A stretch of DNA of 64,000 bases from Snodgrassella alvi wkB2 (GTDB lineage Bacteria > Pseudomonadota > Gammaproteobacteria > Burkholderiales > Neisseriaceae): assembly GCF_000600005.1 (NCBI RefSeq), contig NZ_CP007446.1:2010894-2074893 (forward strand), in the 5' to 3' direction. A program made the translations under genes and the position numbers. Under the pieces are notes generated by a model. The model was not told where the DNA came from and did no database searches. It worked only from the letters and a program-made list of their open reading frames with translations. Numbering within the stretch: position 1 is the stretch's first letter; every line of letters starts with the position of its first letter. This document shows, piece after piece, positions 1 through 9,704 of the stretch.

Positions 1-1095
1 ACACCTATCGCACAAGATTTCAATATTACTGAAGGTCAAGCAGGCCAAAGCGTCACAATGGTGGGGATTTTTGCAGTAGTCACCAGTCTGGTTCTCGCAC
101 CCATGACCCAAAATATTAATCGTCGGGTAGTATTACTCACTTTTTCTATTTTATTAGTATTATCCAATTTGTTCATTGCTGTTGCGCCTAATTATTTCAT
201 TATGCTGATTGGTCGAGCGCTATTAGGGATTTGTGTTGGCGGATTTTGGTCAATGGCATCTGCTGTAGTATTACAATTAGCGCCGAGTAAAGATATTCCT
301 CGGGCATTAAGTATTGTCTATGCCGGAGTGTCGGTTGCAACGATTATTTCACTGCCTCTTGCCAGTTATTTAGGTCATTTAGTCGGTTGGCGTAATGTGT
401 TTTTTATTGCTGCGGCGTTAAGTTTTATCGCGCTAGTTTGGCAACGGCTTACCCTACCATCTTTACCGCCGCGTGAAAGCACTAATTTTAAAAATATGTT
501 TGCCCTATTTAAGCAAAATTGGTGTTTTCTTGGCATTATCGGTACAATTTTTAGTTATGGAGGTTATCACCTCTTTTTTACTTATCTGCGACCGTTTTTA
601 GAGCACAATTTAGCACTACAAGCCGGTCCGTTAACCCTTATTTTATTGGTGTTTGGTATCGCTAATTGCATCGGAACTTTTGTTGCGGGTTTACTACTTG
701 GCCGATTTTTTAGACCTGTGATGATCGCCATTCATTTAGTCTTAGCCGCTATAGCCATGCTCTTATTTATTAAATATAGGTTTTTAAGTTCTGATAATGT
801 GGCTATGGATACTACATTAGTGATTGCTTGGGGATTTGTGTTTGGATTTATCCCTGTTGGTTGGTCAACGTGGATCACTCGAACGCTTGCTGATAAAGCT
901 GAACTGGTTGGTGGATTATCGGTTGCCGCGATTCAATTTTCCATTGGTTTAGCGGCTGGTGTTGGTGGAATGACCTTTGACCAATTAGGGTTTAGTGGCA
1001 TTTTTATCACGGCGACGATTATTTGTATTATGGGTGCCATCATTACCGCCTTGTGTTTTAGTTTATATAAAAAAGCAACAGGCAACCTTGCTTAA
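1..1095 (+). CDS. MFS efflux transporter, NepI-like (5' partial)
   Basis: Twelve-helix major facilitator protein, probably exporting purine ribonucleosides or a related small molecule across the inner membrane. The reading frame is open to the left edge, so the true start is outside. The residues before the first internal Met (TPIAQDF..TEGQAGQSVT) and motifs GFWSMASA, GWRNVFF and GWSTWITR match my recollection of E. coli NepI at the same positions. Hydrophobic segments run the whole length to the C-terminus. Codon use is much richer in A/T at third positions than in the tyrA-accD block, suggesting transfer. A broken secreted-protein gene follows 30 bp later. Family assignment is firm; the substrate is inference. 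Confidence 0.8.
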   Translation, partial: TPIAQDFNITEGQAGQSVTMVGIFAVVTSLVLAPMTQNINRRVVLLTFSILLVLSNLFIAVAPNYFIMLIGRALLGICVGGFWSMASAVVLQLAPSKDIPRALSIVYAGVSVATIISLPLASYLGHLVGWRNVFFIAAALSFIALVWQRLTLPSLPPRESTNFKNMFALFKQNWCFLGIIGTIFSYGGYHLFFTYLRPFLEHNLALQAGPLTLILLVFGIANCIGTFVAGLLLGRFFRPVMIAIHLVLAAIAMLLFIKYRFLSSDNVAMDTTLVIAWGFVFGFIPVGWSTWITRTLADKAELVGGLSVAAIQFSIGLAAGVGGMTFDQLGFSGIFITATIICIMGAIITALCFSLYKKATGNLA

Positions 1096-1125
1096 TCAAT
1101 CTCATATAGATAAAAAGGATCACAA

Positions 1126-1549
1126 ATAAAATTCAAGTTTACGGCTTTAGTGTTTATGCTAACTTTTGTACAAACAACACTTGCAAACACAGCAGAAGTG
1201 GCTATGCAACATTTTCCAAATCCATCAACAGTGAGTCAGGCATTACAACCTTTAGTCTCTGGCGACACCCCCTTTTGGAATGATCATCCTAAAATTAATG
1301 CCGAATGGCATCAATGGGTCGATACGATTGCTGCCCAAACTTTAAAAACACTCCCTACGTTAAAAGAACGAATGCAAGTCAGTGTTACAGCTACGCAGCT
1401 TGGTTACGTACTGATAAGCTCCTGAATACCTGAACTTGGTTTCAGCAAAGCATAGAAACAGTCAAAATTATTTTCTTTCTCAGCTCAACAAAACCACCAA
1501 CACCGTTATTGAACATCATTATTCATGGTTTTTCTATCGCATAAGCTGA
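1126..1549 (+). pseudogene. Broken secreted protein gene (lost start, frameshift)
   Basis: A good ribosome site (AAGGA at 1115-1119) precedes ATA AAA TTC AAG, where a Met start would be expected. The following residues form a signal peptide (KFKFTALVFMLTFVQTTLA). The frame from 1126 runs to a stop at 1423-1425, while another frame, open from about 1421 and reading PEYLNLVSAKHRNSQN, continues coding-like sequence to TGA at 1547-1549. I read this as one gene with a mutated start codon and a frameshift near 1405-1421. The product is unrecognised; length would be about 140 residues. It lies in the same AT-rich segment as the transporter and ends one base before the convergent ACT-domain gene. Confidence 0.55.
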
Positions 1550-1960
1550 CTATGATGCCTGACCCAGATTATTCAGAATAACCAAAGCTTGCTGCACATC
1601 ATCATCAGCTACAAAAATATGATCATGATAATAACCGGCTATAACATTACAACTGATATTCTGTTGTGCCAGTGCATGCGCAAATGCAGCAGTCAGCCCG
1701 ACAGCAGCCAGCGAAGAATGCACCATTAATGTAATCCAGCCAGCAATATATTCATAATTCAGCTGATATTCATCAGCAACTGCCTGCGGTAAAACCAGTG
1801 TAGTACCTTCGTTTTCCTGCATAATCGCCACAGCAGCGGTCAGCAATGCTGATGCAGGCTGCTGTACAGTACAAAATACATATTTGCCCGGATTATGCTG
1901 CGGTGAAGCAGATTGCAGCAAAATTTGCAGATTACTTTCACCAGAGATTTTAGCGTCCAT
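1550..1960 (-). CDS. ACT-domain protein (DUF2241 / COG3602 family)
   Basis: A 136-residue cytoplasmic protein of the small tandem-ACT family. The family signatures are visible: ISGESNLQILL near the N-terminus, YVFCTV about residue 27, LVLPQAVADEY about residue 55, the core WITLMVHSSLAAVGLTAAFA, and CNVIAGYYHDHIFV near the end. ACT domains usually bind amino acids, but the ligand of this family is not established to my knowledge. Length matches the family. It stands alone, convergent with the broken gene to its left. Confidence 0.85.
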   Translation of the reverse strand: MDAKISGESNLQILLQSASPQHNPGKYVFCTVQQPASALLTAAVAIMQENEGTTLVLPQAVADEYQLNYEYIAGWITLMVHSSLAAVGLTAAFAHALAQQNISCNVIAGYYHDHIFVADDDVQQALVILNNLGQAS

Positions 1961-2233
1961 ATCAAAGTATCCTCAGAAACAATCAAACCGGTCATCTAAT
2001 GACTAAATTGGTCAAAAGAATTTATCCTAGCATTAATTCTATTTGCATGACAGCACCGAATACCTTTGATTACCAGTATCTGTCTGGCAAATTTACTTAC
2101 TTAAGCCATAATGAACAATTCTGTCACCGAAGCTGAAAGCAACTAAACATCAGGCTATATTTACTCAGCCATCAAAAAAATATTAATACACACCATCTGC
2201 TTTAAAATCCCATTAGCATAAAGAAAAAAAGAT

Positions 2234-2322
2234 AAAAAAATGCGCACACGATTAAGTGTGCGCCAAGTCTACAAAGGAGAAATAGAGGAGAAACTGTTAA
2301 ACCAACTAGGAGCTGATTTAAC
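2234..2322 (-). ncRNA. Candidate small RNA with anti-Shine-Dalgarno stretch
   Basis: Read on the minus strand. A promoter (2330-2358) points at G2322. The transcript would open with a hairpin (GTTAAA...TTTAAC with inner CAGCT/AGTTG). A 30-nt unpaired pyrimidine stretch follows, containing TTTCTCCTCTATTTCTCC, complementary to ribosome-binding sites. It closes with a strong intrinsic terminator (stem GCGCACAC/GTGTGCGC, then seven T). No convincing reading frame lies inside. Hairpin, CU-rich loop and terminator is the layout of Hfq-dependent sRNAs such as the Neisseria NmsR/RcoF pair, though I cannot claim homology. Predicted length is about 89 nt. Confidence 0.6.
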
Positions 2323-2329
2323 GAAGCGA

Positions 2330-2358
2330 ATTATGCCTCAACTACGCATGCATAGCAA
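2330..2358 (-). promoter_or_regulatory. Sigma-70 promoter of the candidate sRNA
   Basis: On the minus strand TTGCTA (2358-2353) is separated by exactly 17 bp from CATAAT (2335-2330). The first purine downstream at a suitable distance is G2322, which is also the first base of the predicted sRNA hairpin. Confidence 0.55.
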
Positions 2359-2537
2359 GTCATATTTTGTATTAATTCGACAAAATATAGTTATTTTAAT
2401 TAAAAATACCGCAAAATTCATTAACTGCACATATCTTTATACCGCAAACAGCATAAAAAAACACTTTATCTAACCATAACTTAGCCCAAAATAAACCGTC
2501 GTCAGACAACATTACCGCTGACTTCGGTTTATAAATA

Positions 2538-3422
2538 CTAATTATGCCAGTCTTCGCGTATTTTCTGTGCTTTTGCAAAAAAAGCAGTCAACTTTTGTGC
2601 ATCCCCTTGTTGCAGACAGTCCTGTAAATATGCCAGTTCATATTGTTGCTGCTGGAGTAAGCCAGACAGTACCTGACGATTAGCCAGACAGATATCTGTC
2701 CAAATCTGCGGATTACTGGCTGCAATGCGGGTAAAATCCCGAAATCCGCTGCCGGCAAATTGCAACAATTCATCGGCATTTGCTGCTTCGGCCAACTGGT
2801 GTACATATGCATAAGCCAGCATATGCGGTAAATGACTGACAGCGGCAAAAATTGCATCATGTCGTGCCGCATCCAGATGATAAATCTGCGCCTGTACAGC
2901 CTGCCACATAGCAACAACTGTATGTAATGCAGCTTCGTCCTGCTGTTCATGAGCGCAAACAATACATTTTTTTCCGGCAAATAAACCAAACTGCGCCGCC
3001 AGTGCACCATGCCGGTCTGAACCGGCAATCGGGTGAGCGGCCACACAGCGCGGATAATGATGCGGTAATTCAGCAGCAAAGGCTTTTAATGCCAGCTGCT
3101 TGGTACTGCCCACATCAGTAACAATACAATGCTCAGATAAATAGGGAACCAGCTGACGGCAAATTGCCGGTAAAGTATTCACCGGAGTGGCTATCAGCAC
3201 CATATCGGCTTCTGCCACACTCTCTGCATTAATCTGCGTATAGGTATAATCAACTACCCGCCGTTCCAGTGCACGAGTCAGATTATCGGCATCGATATCA
3301 ATGCCGGCTACTTCAGCAACCAGTCCGGCACGTTTTAAATCCAGTGCCAGCGAACCGCCAATCAGCCCCACTCCGACCAGCACCAGCCTGCGCATATTCA
3401 TCTCAGAAAACATCTCATACAA
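2538..3422 (-). CDS. tyrA: Prephenate dehydrogenase
   Basis: Converts prephenate to 4-hydroxyphenylpyruvate with NAD in tyrosine synthesis; cytoplasmic. The N-terminus has the Rossmann motif VGVGLIGGSLA, followed by the conserved GSTK of the NAD domain. The substrate-binding region AAHPIAGSDRHG and the helical segment AAVSHLPHMLAYA are typical of TyrA. It is 294 residues from the first start; a start at the Met of MRRLVLVG (a few codons in) is equally plausible. The exonuclease gene lies 37 bp upstream in the same direction, so the two may be co-transcribed. Confidence 0.93.
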   Translation of the reverse strand: MYEMFSEMNMRRLVLVGVGLIGGSLALDLKRAGLVAEVAGIDIDADNLTRALERRVVDYTYTQINAESVAEADMVLIATPVNTLPAICRQLVPYLSEHCIVTDVGSTKQLALKAFAAELPHHYPRCVAAHPIAGSDRHGALAAQFGLFAGKKCIVCAHEQQDEAALHTVVAMWQAVQAQIYHLDAARHDAIFAAVSHLPHMLAYAYVHQLAEAANADELLQFAGSGFRDFTRIAASNPQIWTDICLANRQVLSGLLQQQQYELAYLQDCLQQGDAQKLTAFFAKAQKIREDWHN

Positions 3423-3459
3423 ATCATCATTTCAGTTTTCGGCTTATTTATTTTGATAA

Positions 3460-4257
3460 TCAGACCGATCTGCCCCATGCACTCAGAAATTCCTGCCAGT
3501 GTGCCGCCTGTTGCGTACTCAGATAACCTTTAAGACAACGGATTTCCTGCTCATATTCGTCTGCATCCAGGAAACCGCGTAACAGATTAAAGCGCAGATA
3601 CATTAAATAAGTATTGGCTGCATCGGTTTCGCAATAATGCCTGATCTGTACCAGCTCGCCCTGCTGATAAGCTGCCCAGACTTTGCTACCGTCCATACCC
3701 AGCTTTCCCGGAAAGCCGCATAATTTGGCCATATCATCCAGAGGTACACAGGCACGGGACTGATATAAAGCCAGTAAATCCATTAAGTCACAATGGCGTG
3801 TATGATAGCGGCTGATATAGTTATTCCACTTAAAATCTCGGCTGTCGCCAAAATCACCCTCGCCCATATCCCAGTAGCGTGCCGCACTGATACCATAAAT
3901 CAAAGCACGGTAATGTAATACTGGTAAATCAAAGCCACCACCGTTCCAGCTCACCAACTGAGGTGTATGAGTTTCAATCAGCTCAAAAAAACGCGCAATT
4001 AAAGTTTCTTCGCTGTCTTCCGGTGTTCCGATACTGCCCACATGAATTTTATCCGTACCCCAGCGCATACAGCAGGAAATAGCCACTACCTGCTGCAAAT
4101 GCAGCTGCATAAAATCGTTACCGGTTTTGGCTCGTCGCTGCTGCAAGGCAAATTCCACCACATCAGCATCACTGACCTCTGCCGGCAAATGATTCAGAAC
4201 ACGAATGCCGGCTACATCCGGCACAGTTTCTATGTCGAAAGCCAAAATCGGAGTCAT
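3460..4257 (-). CDS. PolB-like 3'-5' exonuclease (DEDDy)
   Basis: A 265-residue single-domain nuclease of the predicted PolB-like exonuclease family (DNA_pol_B_exo2). The acidic residues of the DEDDy site are visible: FDIETVPD at the N-terminus (Exo I), SWNGGGFDLPVL about residue 104 (Exo II) and HYCETDAANTYLMYL about residue 207 (Exo III). Presumably it degrades single-stranded nucleic acid from the 3' end in the cytoplasm; the cellular role is not known. It is 37 bp upstream of tyrA and transcribed the same way. Confidence 0.88.
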   Translation of the reverse strand: MTPILAFDIETVPDVAGIRVLNHLPAEVSDADVVEFALQQRRAKTGNDFMQLHLQQVVAISCCMRWGTDKIHVGSIGTPEDSEETLIARFFELIETHTPQLVSWNGGGFDLPVLHYRALIYGISAARYWDMGEGDFGDSRDFKWNNYISRYHTRHCDLMDLLALYQSRACVPLDDMAKLCGFPGKLGMDGSKVWAAYQQGELVQIRHYCETDAANTYLMYLRFNLLRGFLDADEYEQEIRCLKGYLSTQQAAHWQEFLSAWGRSV

Positions 4258-4556
4258 AGCAAGAATTCACATTAATTATCGAATAAGTATTGTGGCATGA
4301 AGCTACTGGCTGCGCCAGCCGTTTAACTACAAAACAACATTACACTTATAACATGATTGCTTTATACTAACGCGTAGCCGGACAGGCCTTGCATAAAAGC
4401 AGATAAAACAGACTATAGATTTCGTTGTTTTCAGCTAGTCTGGCGTTCTGCCGGATTTATCCTGTTTAGCGATAAAATAGCAAAACTTCCCACTTGGATA
4501 CTTTTATGCCTTTCTCAGTCAGGGCATACATTAACAGACAGAAAAAGAATTTCAAT

Positions 4557-5411
4557 ATGAAAAAATCTTATCTATGGCAATGGCTTGCACCCCTACTGGC
4601 CATACCGCTAATTGCTTCATGCGACGGTACACCTGTACATAATATTGATTCTGCGGCAAAATCGGCCTCAGGTAGTACAACTGCATCTGTATCAGCAGCC
4701 AATAATGTAACTGACGCGGGTCGCCCGGCTGATGCGGAAATCAGTAAAAAAATAAATGCCAATCTAGCCAGTAAAATGAGCAAAATGCTCAAGGGTTCTG
4801 AATTAAATATACAGGGTGTATATACCACACCGTTACAAGGTATTTATGAAGTAGTCATTACCGGCAATCAGATTATTTATACTGATGAAAATGCTGCCTA
4901 TGTTATGATTGGTAATCTGATTGATCTGGAACACCGGAAAAATCTTACCGAACAGCGAGTCAGCGATATGTCCAAAATAGACTTTAAAGAATTGCCATTA
5001 GAAAAAGCAATTAAAGAGGTTCGCGGTAATGGTCAGCGAGTAATGGCTGTATTCTCCGATCCTGACTGTCCGTTCTGTAAAAAACTCGAAGAAGAAATTG
5101 CCCAGATAGACAATATTACTGTCTATACTTTCCTGATGCCGGTACCTGATTTACATCCGAACGCACAGAAAAAGGCTGTGCAGATATGGTGTCAGAAAGA
5201 GCGTACAACCGCATGGACTCAGTGGATGCGCAAGGGCAAAGAACCTGCTGCTGTTGCCAATTGTGATAATCCGGTAGCTGACATCATAAAACTGGGCAAT
5301 AAATATGGCTTTGATGGCACACCTACCTTGGTTTTCCCGAATGGCAAAACCATTTCAGGGCTAATGCTTAAAAATGAGTTAGAGCAGGAACTGAATAAAA
5401 ATCAGAAATAG
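4557..5411 (+). CDS. dsbC: Thiol:disulfide interchange protein DsbC (lipoprotein)
   Basis: Periplasmic disulfide isomerase. I chose the start at 4557 because MKKSYLWQWLAPLLAIPLIASC gives a complete lipoprotein signal with a lipobox ending at Cys22, which the upstream start at 4494 would bury. The dimerisation domain covers about residues 60-130, then the thioredoxin fold with the active site DPDCPFCKK and cis-Pro loop GTPTLVF. Length is 284 residues, with an Ala/Ser linker after the lipid anchor. An intrinsic terminator follows at 5425-5451. Lipid-anchored DsbC is usual in Neisseriaceae. Confidence 0.9.
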   Translation: MKKSYLWQWLAPLLAIPLIASCDGTPVHNIDSAAKSASGSTTASVSAANNVTDAGRPADAEISKKINANLASKMSKMLKGSELNIQGVYTTPLQGIYEVVITGNQIIYTDENAAYVMIGNLIDLEHRKNLTEQRVSDMSKIDFKELPLEKAIKEVRGNGQRVMAVFSDPDCPFCKKLEEEIAQIDNITVYTFLMPVPDLHPNAQKKAVQIWCQKERTTAWTQWMRKGKEPAAVANCDNPVADIIKLGNKYGFDGTPTLVFPNGKTISGLMLKNELEQELNKNQK

Positions 5412-5424
5412 CATTATTCATAGA

Positions 5425-5451
5425 AAAAAGCAGCCGTACCGGCTGCTTTTT
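5425..5451 (+). terminator. Intrinsic terminator after dsbC
   Basis: Perfect 11-bp stem (AAAAAGCAGCC/GGCTGCTTTTT) with a 5-nt loop, the right arm running into a T tract, 14 bp after the dsbC stop codon. Confidence 0.85.
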
Positions 5452-5630
5452 AATTTTCTGTTACGATACACAATACGGATTATTACATTGGAACCATGAC
5501 ACCGGCCGATATTGAGTATTAGTTTTTTACCACATCAGCCTACCTATTCTGCTACTGGTACACTGCCATGCTTGCCGATACAGATATTGAAAATTATGAT
5601 TGATAATTTATAGAGTTAAGCTCAATCGCC

Positions 5631-5978
5631 ATGTATAACATTCAACGTGTATATACCTATCAGCATCAGCAACCGGCAGTATTAATAGACCGTCTGTGGC
5701 CACGGGGTATCAGCAAAATCAGACTAAGCGGAGTTGAGTGGATTAAAGCTGTTGCCCCGTCCGGCCAGCTCAGAAAATGGCTGCACCAGAATCCTGAAAA
5801 TCATTATCAGGAATTTTGCCGGCTGTATCAGCAGGAACTCAGCCTGCCACAACAACAGGAAGCATTGCGCACACTGATACAACTGCATGAGCAGCATCAG
5901 CAACTATGGCTGCTTACGGCGGCCAAAGATATTGACCACAGCCATGTACCGGTATTACTGGCACAGTTACAGGCATAG
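5631..5978 (+). CDS. DUF488 family protein (YeaO-like)
   Basis: A 115-residue cytoplasmic protein. The N-terminus carries the family signature VLIDRLWPRGISK (about residues 19-31), then EWIKAVAPS and LRKWLHQNP; near the C-terminus LWLLTAAKDIDHSHVPVL matches the conserved block. The biochemical role of DUF488 is not established. The gene stands alone between dsbC and the convergent accD, with a bidirectional terminator at 6021-6048 shared by both. Confidence 0.85.
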   Translation: MYNIQRVYTYQHQQPAVLIDRLWPRGISKIRLSGVEWIKAVAPSGQLRKWLHQNPENHYQEFCRLYQQELSLPQQQEALRTLIQLHEQHQQLWLLTAAKDIDHSHVPVLLAQLQA

Positions 5979-6020
5979 CTCAAAATTAACTGATGTATCC
6001 TTTTAGTCTCTATCAATAAA

Positions 6021-6048
6021 AATGCCCTGAAAAACATATCAGGGCATT
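6021..6048 (-). terminator. Terminator between DUF488 gene and accD
   Basis: Perfect 10-bp stem (AATGCCCTGA/TCAGGGCATT) with an 8-nt loop. The better T tract is on the minus strand, 39 bp after the accD stop, but the hairpin may serve both convergent genes. Confidence 0.8.
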
Positions 6049-6086
6049 GCTATAACCATTATTCTATTATACAGATACAAACTGTG

Positions 6087-6959
6087 TCAGGCGGCATCCG
6101 CACTGGCTTCTGAGCGTAACAAACCAATCAGTCGAACAATTCGATCTTTTAATTCGCGCCGGTCAACAATCTGATCGATTGCCCCTTTATCCAGTAAAAA
6201 CTCCGAACGCTGAAAGCCTTCCGGTAAAGTTTCACGTACAGTTTGTTCAATCACCCGCGGACCGGCAAATCCAACCAGAGCATTCGGTTCAGCCAGAACA
6301 ACATCACCGATAAACGCAAAGCTGGCAGACACACCGCCCATAGTCGGATTGGTTAATACTGATATAAAAGGCAGTGATTTATCAGCAAGCAAATGTAATG
6401 AAGCACAGGTTTTAGCCATTTGCATTAATGAATTGAGACCTTCCTGCATGCGTGCACCGCCGGAAGCAGCCACACAGATAAAGGTGCAGTTATGTTTCAC
6501 TGCCTCACGTACACCGCGAACAAAGCGCTCACCCACAACAGAACCCATTGAACCGCCGATAAAATTGAATTCAAAAGCGGCCACAACCACAGGTACACCA
6601 TTCATGGTTCCGCGTACCACCAGCAGCGCATCATCTTCCTGCGTCAGCTTACGGGCAGCACTTAAGCGGTCAGTATATTTCTTGCTGTCACGGAATTTGA
6701 GAATATCAACTGGTTTGATGTCTTTACCAATTTCATACTGTTTGGTTTCATCCAGCATCATACTGATACGTTCCCGTGCTGACACCGGATTATGATATCC
6801 GCACTTCGGGCACACTTCCATATTCTTTTTCAAATCCGTGGCATATAAAGTTGCCGCACAGGACGGACATTTCTGCCACAATCCCTCAGGGATACCTGCG
6901 GATTTAACCGCTGCATCTTTTTTAATCTTAGGCGGCAGGATTTTATCTAACCAACTCAT
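6087..6959 (-). CDS. accD: Acetyl-CoA carboxylase carboxyltransferase subunit beta
   Basis: Beta half of the carboxyltransferase that moves CO2 from biotin to acetyl-CoA, the first step of fatty-acid synthesis. The start at 6959 gives the canonical [10 protein letters not shown]; the frame stays open 43 codons upstream but that stretch is not family sequence. A four-Cys zinc ribbon (CPSC, then CPKC) occupies about residues 27-50, followed by the crotonase-like fold with SGGARMQEG and [12 protein letters not shown]. Length is 290 residues. It follows trpA with a 67-bp gap, the common proteobacterial trpA-accD order. Confidence 0.96.
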   Translation of the reverse strand: MSWLDKILPPKIKKDAAVKSAGIPEGLWQKCPSCAATLYATDLKKNMEVCPKCGYHNPVSARERISMMLDETKQYEIGKDIKPVDILKFRDSKKYTDRLSAARKLTQEDDALLVVRGTMNGVPVVVAAFEFNFIGGSMGSVVGERFVRGVREAVKHNCTFICVAASGGARMQEGLNSLMQMAKTCASLHLLADKSLPFISVLTNPTMGGVSASFAFIGDVVLAEPNALVGFAGPRVIEQTVRETLPEGFQRSEFLLDKGAIDQIVDRRELKDRIVRLIGLLRSEASADAA

Positions 6960-7026
6960 TCTTTTATTCCCGGTTATTGCCGGCAGCCGGAACAGGCCGC
7001 CATACAGAATTAGGATGTTACACAGA

Positions 7027-7812
7027 TTATTCCAGAGCTTGTCTGAGCTCAGCGACAACAGGAGCCAGAGCTTCGGCCTCATGACCAATATGCTCGGCTA
7101 TTGTCTGCACAAAGCGGCTGCCAACGATTACGGCATCCGCTACTGCTCCGATACGGCGGGCACTGTCGGCATCGCGAATACCAAAACCCACACCGATAGG
7201 CACCTGTATAAACTGGCGTAAATGATCAATTTTACGCGAAACTTCGGCCGTATCCAACTGTGATGAACCGGTCACTCCCTTAAGTGATACATAGTAAACA
7301 AAACCACTGGCCTTACTGCCAATCAGTTTAATCCGCTCATCAGTGGTAGTAGGGGCAATCAGAAAAATGCAGTCCAGCCCGTATTTCCTGAGCTGCTCAT
7401 GCAAATCATCAATTGTTTCGGCCGGACAGTCTACAGTCAGCACACCATCCGCACCAGCCTGCGCAGCAGCACTGGCAAAACGTTCATAACCCATATGATA
7501 AACCGGATTCAGATAACCCATGAGCACCACTGGTGTCGTCTGATTTTCCTGCCGGAACTGTCTGACCACCTGAAATATATCATTCAGAGACACATTTTGG
7601 CGTAAAGCACGCTCGGCAGCTGACTGAATCACCGGCCCGTCGGCCATCGGATCAGAGAAAGGCACACCCAGTTCAATAATATCTGTACCATTGGCTACCA
7701 GCGTTTTCATCAGCTGTACTGTTGTAGCCAGATCCGGATTACCACAAGTGATATACGATACCAGAGCAGTCCGTCCATGCAGCTGCTCAAACGTATGTTG
7801 AATTCTACTCAT
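7027..7812 (-). CDS. trpA: Tryptophan synthase alpha chain
   Basis: Cleaves indole-3-glycerol phosphate to indole and glyceraldehyde-3-phosphate and passes indole to TrpB. The catalytic Glu and Asp lie in [16 protein letters not shown] (about residues 45-60). The phosphate-binding parts GVTGSS and GVGFGI are present, and the TIM-barrel length (261 residues) is normal. It is separated from trpB by three unrelated genes, unlike the usual adjacent trpBA pair, and is followed by accD. Confidence 0.96.
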   Translation of the reverse strand: MSRIQHTFEQLHGRTALVSYITCGNPDLATTVQLMKTLVANGTDIIELGVPFSDPMADGPVIQSAAERALRQNVSLNDIFQVVRQFRQENQTTPVVLMGYLNPVYHMGYERFASAAAQAGADGVLTVDCPAETIDDLHEQLRKYGLDCIFLIAPTTTDERIKLIGSKASGFVYYVSLKGVTGSSQLDTAEVSRKIDHLRQFIQVPIGVGFGIRDADSARRIGAVADAVIVGSRFVQTIAEHIGHEAEALAPVVAELRQALE

Positions 7813-7968
7813 TATGTTCTCAACTCATTTCCGAACACTTTAGCAGTATATTGATTCAGCCAGCCATCATTCTGCCGCTCCCTGCGGACAGCCAGATTTT
7901 ATCTGCCTGCAACACTGCCAGTGCTGATTATCATAGCCTGCATCATACCATGCGGTACAGCACATTCC

Positions 7969-9330
7969 TTAATTTTTCATTGACTGCACCGGTGCCGGTA
8001 CTCGTCCGCCACGATTAATAAATACCTCACAGGAACCGGATTTCACCGGCATAACCGGAGCTCGACCGAGTAAACCGCCAAACTCTACGTAATCACCGAC
8101 ATCCTTACCGGTAACCGGAATCACCCGCACGGCTGTGGTTTTACTATTAATCAGGCCGATAGCGGCTTCATCAGCAATAATTCCCGCCAATGTACTGGCC
8201 GGAGTGTCGCCCGGCACAGCAATCATATCCAATCCGACCGAACACACCGCCGTCATAGCTTCCAGTTTATCCAGAGTCAGCACACCGGCTTCTACCGCTG
8301 CTATCATACCTTCATCTTCAGATACCGGAATAAACGCACCGCTTAGTCCGCCTACTGCGCTTGAAGCCATCATACCGCCCTTTTTCACAGCATCATTCAG
8401 TAATGCCAGTGCCGCAGTCGTGCCGTGCGTTCCGCAGACACTCAGCCCCATCGCTTCCAGAATCCGGGCAACACTGTCCCCCACTGCCGGAGTAGGTGCC
8501 AGAGACAAATCCAGAATACCGAACGGAATACCCAGCATTTTACTGGCTTCATGGCCGATCAGTTCACCCACGCGAGTAATCTTGAATGCGGTTTTTTTCA
8601 CCAGCTCGGCAACTTCAGTCAGGGACAGCCCTTGTGTATTCTGCAACGCAGCACATACCACGCCCGGTCCGGATACACCGACATTAATGACGCAGTCTGC
8701 TTCTCCCGAACCATGAAAGGCACCGGCCATAAACGGGTTATCTTCCACTGCATTACAAAAAACCACCAGTTTGGCACAGCCAAAACCTTCCGGCGTGATT
8801 GCCGCAGTCTGGCGGATGGTTTCCCCCATCAGCCGTACAGCATCCATATTAATACCGGCACGGGTAGAACCGATATTTACCGAGCTGCATACGACATCTG
8901 TGCAGGCCATAGCCTCAGGAATTGATCGGATTAATATTTCATCGGCAGCACTCATTCCTTTGTGTACTAATGCAGAAAAACCGCCGATAAACGAAATACC
9001 AATGGCTTTTGCCGCTTTGTCCAGTGTCTGTGCTATCGATACATAAGAATCAGCACCGGTGGCAGCCCCAATCTGAGCAATAGGTGTTACAGCAACGCGC
9101 TGATTCACAATTGGTACACCATATTTAGCCGACAGCTCAGTTGCCGTCTGTACCAGATTTTTACCGACACGGGTAATCTTGGCATAAATTTTTTCATTCA
9201 GGCGCTTGATATCTGTATCAATACAATCATGTAAATCAATGCCAATAGTTATCGTACGCACATCGAAATGCTGGTCGGATACCATTCGTACAGTTTCCAG
9301 AATTTCATTATTCTGAATAGAAAAAGACAT
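7969..9330 (-). CDS. PFL family protein (UPF0210 / DUF711)
   Basis: A 453-residue cytoplasmic protein of the UPF0210 family, structurally related to the pyruvate-formate-lyase fold but without an established reaction. Conserved glycine-rich blocks include [45 protein letters not shown] and [16 protein letters not shown]. It starts 9 bp after the ACT-domain protein gene; this pair is conserved in many bacteria, so the ACT protein probably senses or regulates something linked to this enzyme. Confidence 0.9.
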   Translation of the reverse strand: MSFSIQNNEILETVRMVSDQHFDVRTITIGIDLHDCIDTDIKRLNEKIYAKITRVGKNLVQTATELSAKYGVPIVNQRVAVTPIAQIGAATGADSYVSIAQTLDKAAKAIGISFIGGFSALVHKGMSAADEILIRSIPEAMACTDVVCSSVNIGSTRAGINMDAVRLMGETIRQTAAITPEGFGCAKLVVFCNAVEDNPFMAGAFHGSGEADCVINVGVSGPGVVCAALQNTQGLSLTEVAELVKKTAFKITRVGELIGHEASKMLGIPFGILDLSLAPTPAVGDSVARILEAMGLSVCGTHGTTAALALLNDAVKKGGMMASSAVGGLSGAFIPVSEDEGMIAAVEAGVLTLDKLEAMTAVCSVGLDMIAVPGDTPASTLAGIIADEAAIGLINSKTTAVRVIPVTGKDVGDYVEFGGLLGRAPVMPVKSGSCEVFINRGGRVPAPVQSMKN

Positions 9331-9339
9331 AAATAACTC

Positions 9340-9615
9340 CTAAATCCGGTGCATGGCATTAAACAATGCTTCATCCTGCACACGGATGTGCAATCCCCGT
9401 TTTTCGCCTTCGCTATCCAGAAATTTACTGAACTCTAAGCGCGGTAAAGTACATTTTTCCGCATCCAGCAGAATAATCATAGTGAAATAATCATCCATTA
9501 ACTGCTGACTGATATTCACAATACTAACCTGATGCTCTGCCAGCAGCGTGGCTACCTCAGCAACTATACCAATACGGTCTTTACCAATCACTGTCATCAC
9601 AGCATGATTAGACAT
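9340..9615 (-). CDS. ACT-domain protein (UPF0237 family)
   Basis: A 91-residue protein that is almost entirely one or two ACT modules (MTVIGKDRIGIVAEVATLLAE near the N-terminus; then ISQQLMDDYFTMIILLD). It belongs to the UPF0237/GcvR-like group of presumed amino-acid sensors. It is the immediate upstream partner of the UPF0210 gene, 9 bp apart, and likely co-transcribed. The bound ligand is unknown. Confidence 0.88.
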   Translation of the reverse strand: MSNHAVMTVIGKDRIGIVAEVATLLAEHQVSIVNISQQLMDDYFTMIILLDAEKCTLPRLEFSKFLDSEGEKRGLHIRVQDEALFNAMHRI

Positions 9616-9704
9616 AAATAATCCTATTCACAATAATAATTATTACCAACCACAGAAACTAATCCGTCGCCAGCCGGCAGCCAGATCAGTTCAGCAGCAC
9701 AGAT

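Noticed and set aside
2240-2473. 77-codon rightward ORF
   Set aside because: It begins inside the sRNA terminator stem and crosses its promoter on the other strand; composition is random-like. The minus-strand RNA explains the structure better.
8135-8716. Long antisense ORFs across the UPF0210 gene
   Set aside because: Mirror frames of a well-conserved gene; no ribosome sites or family similarity.
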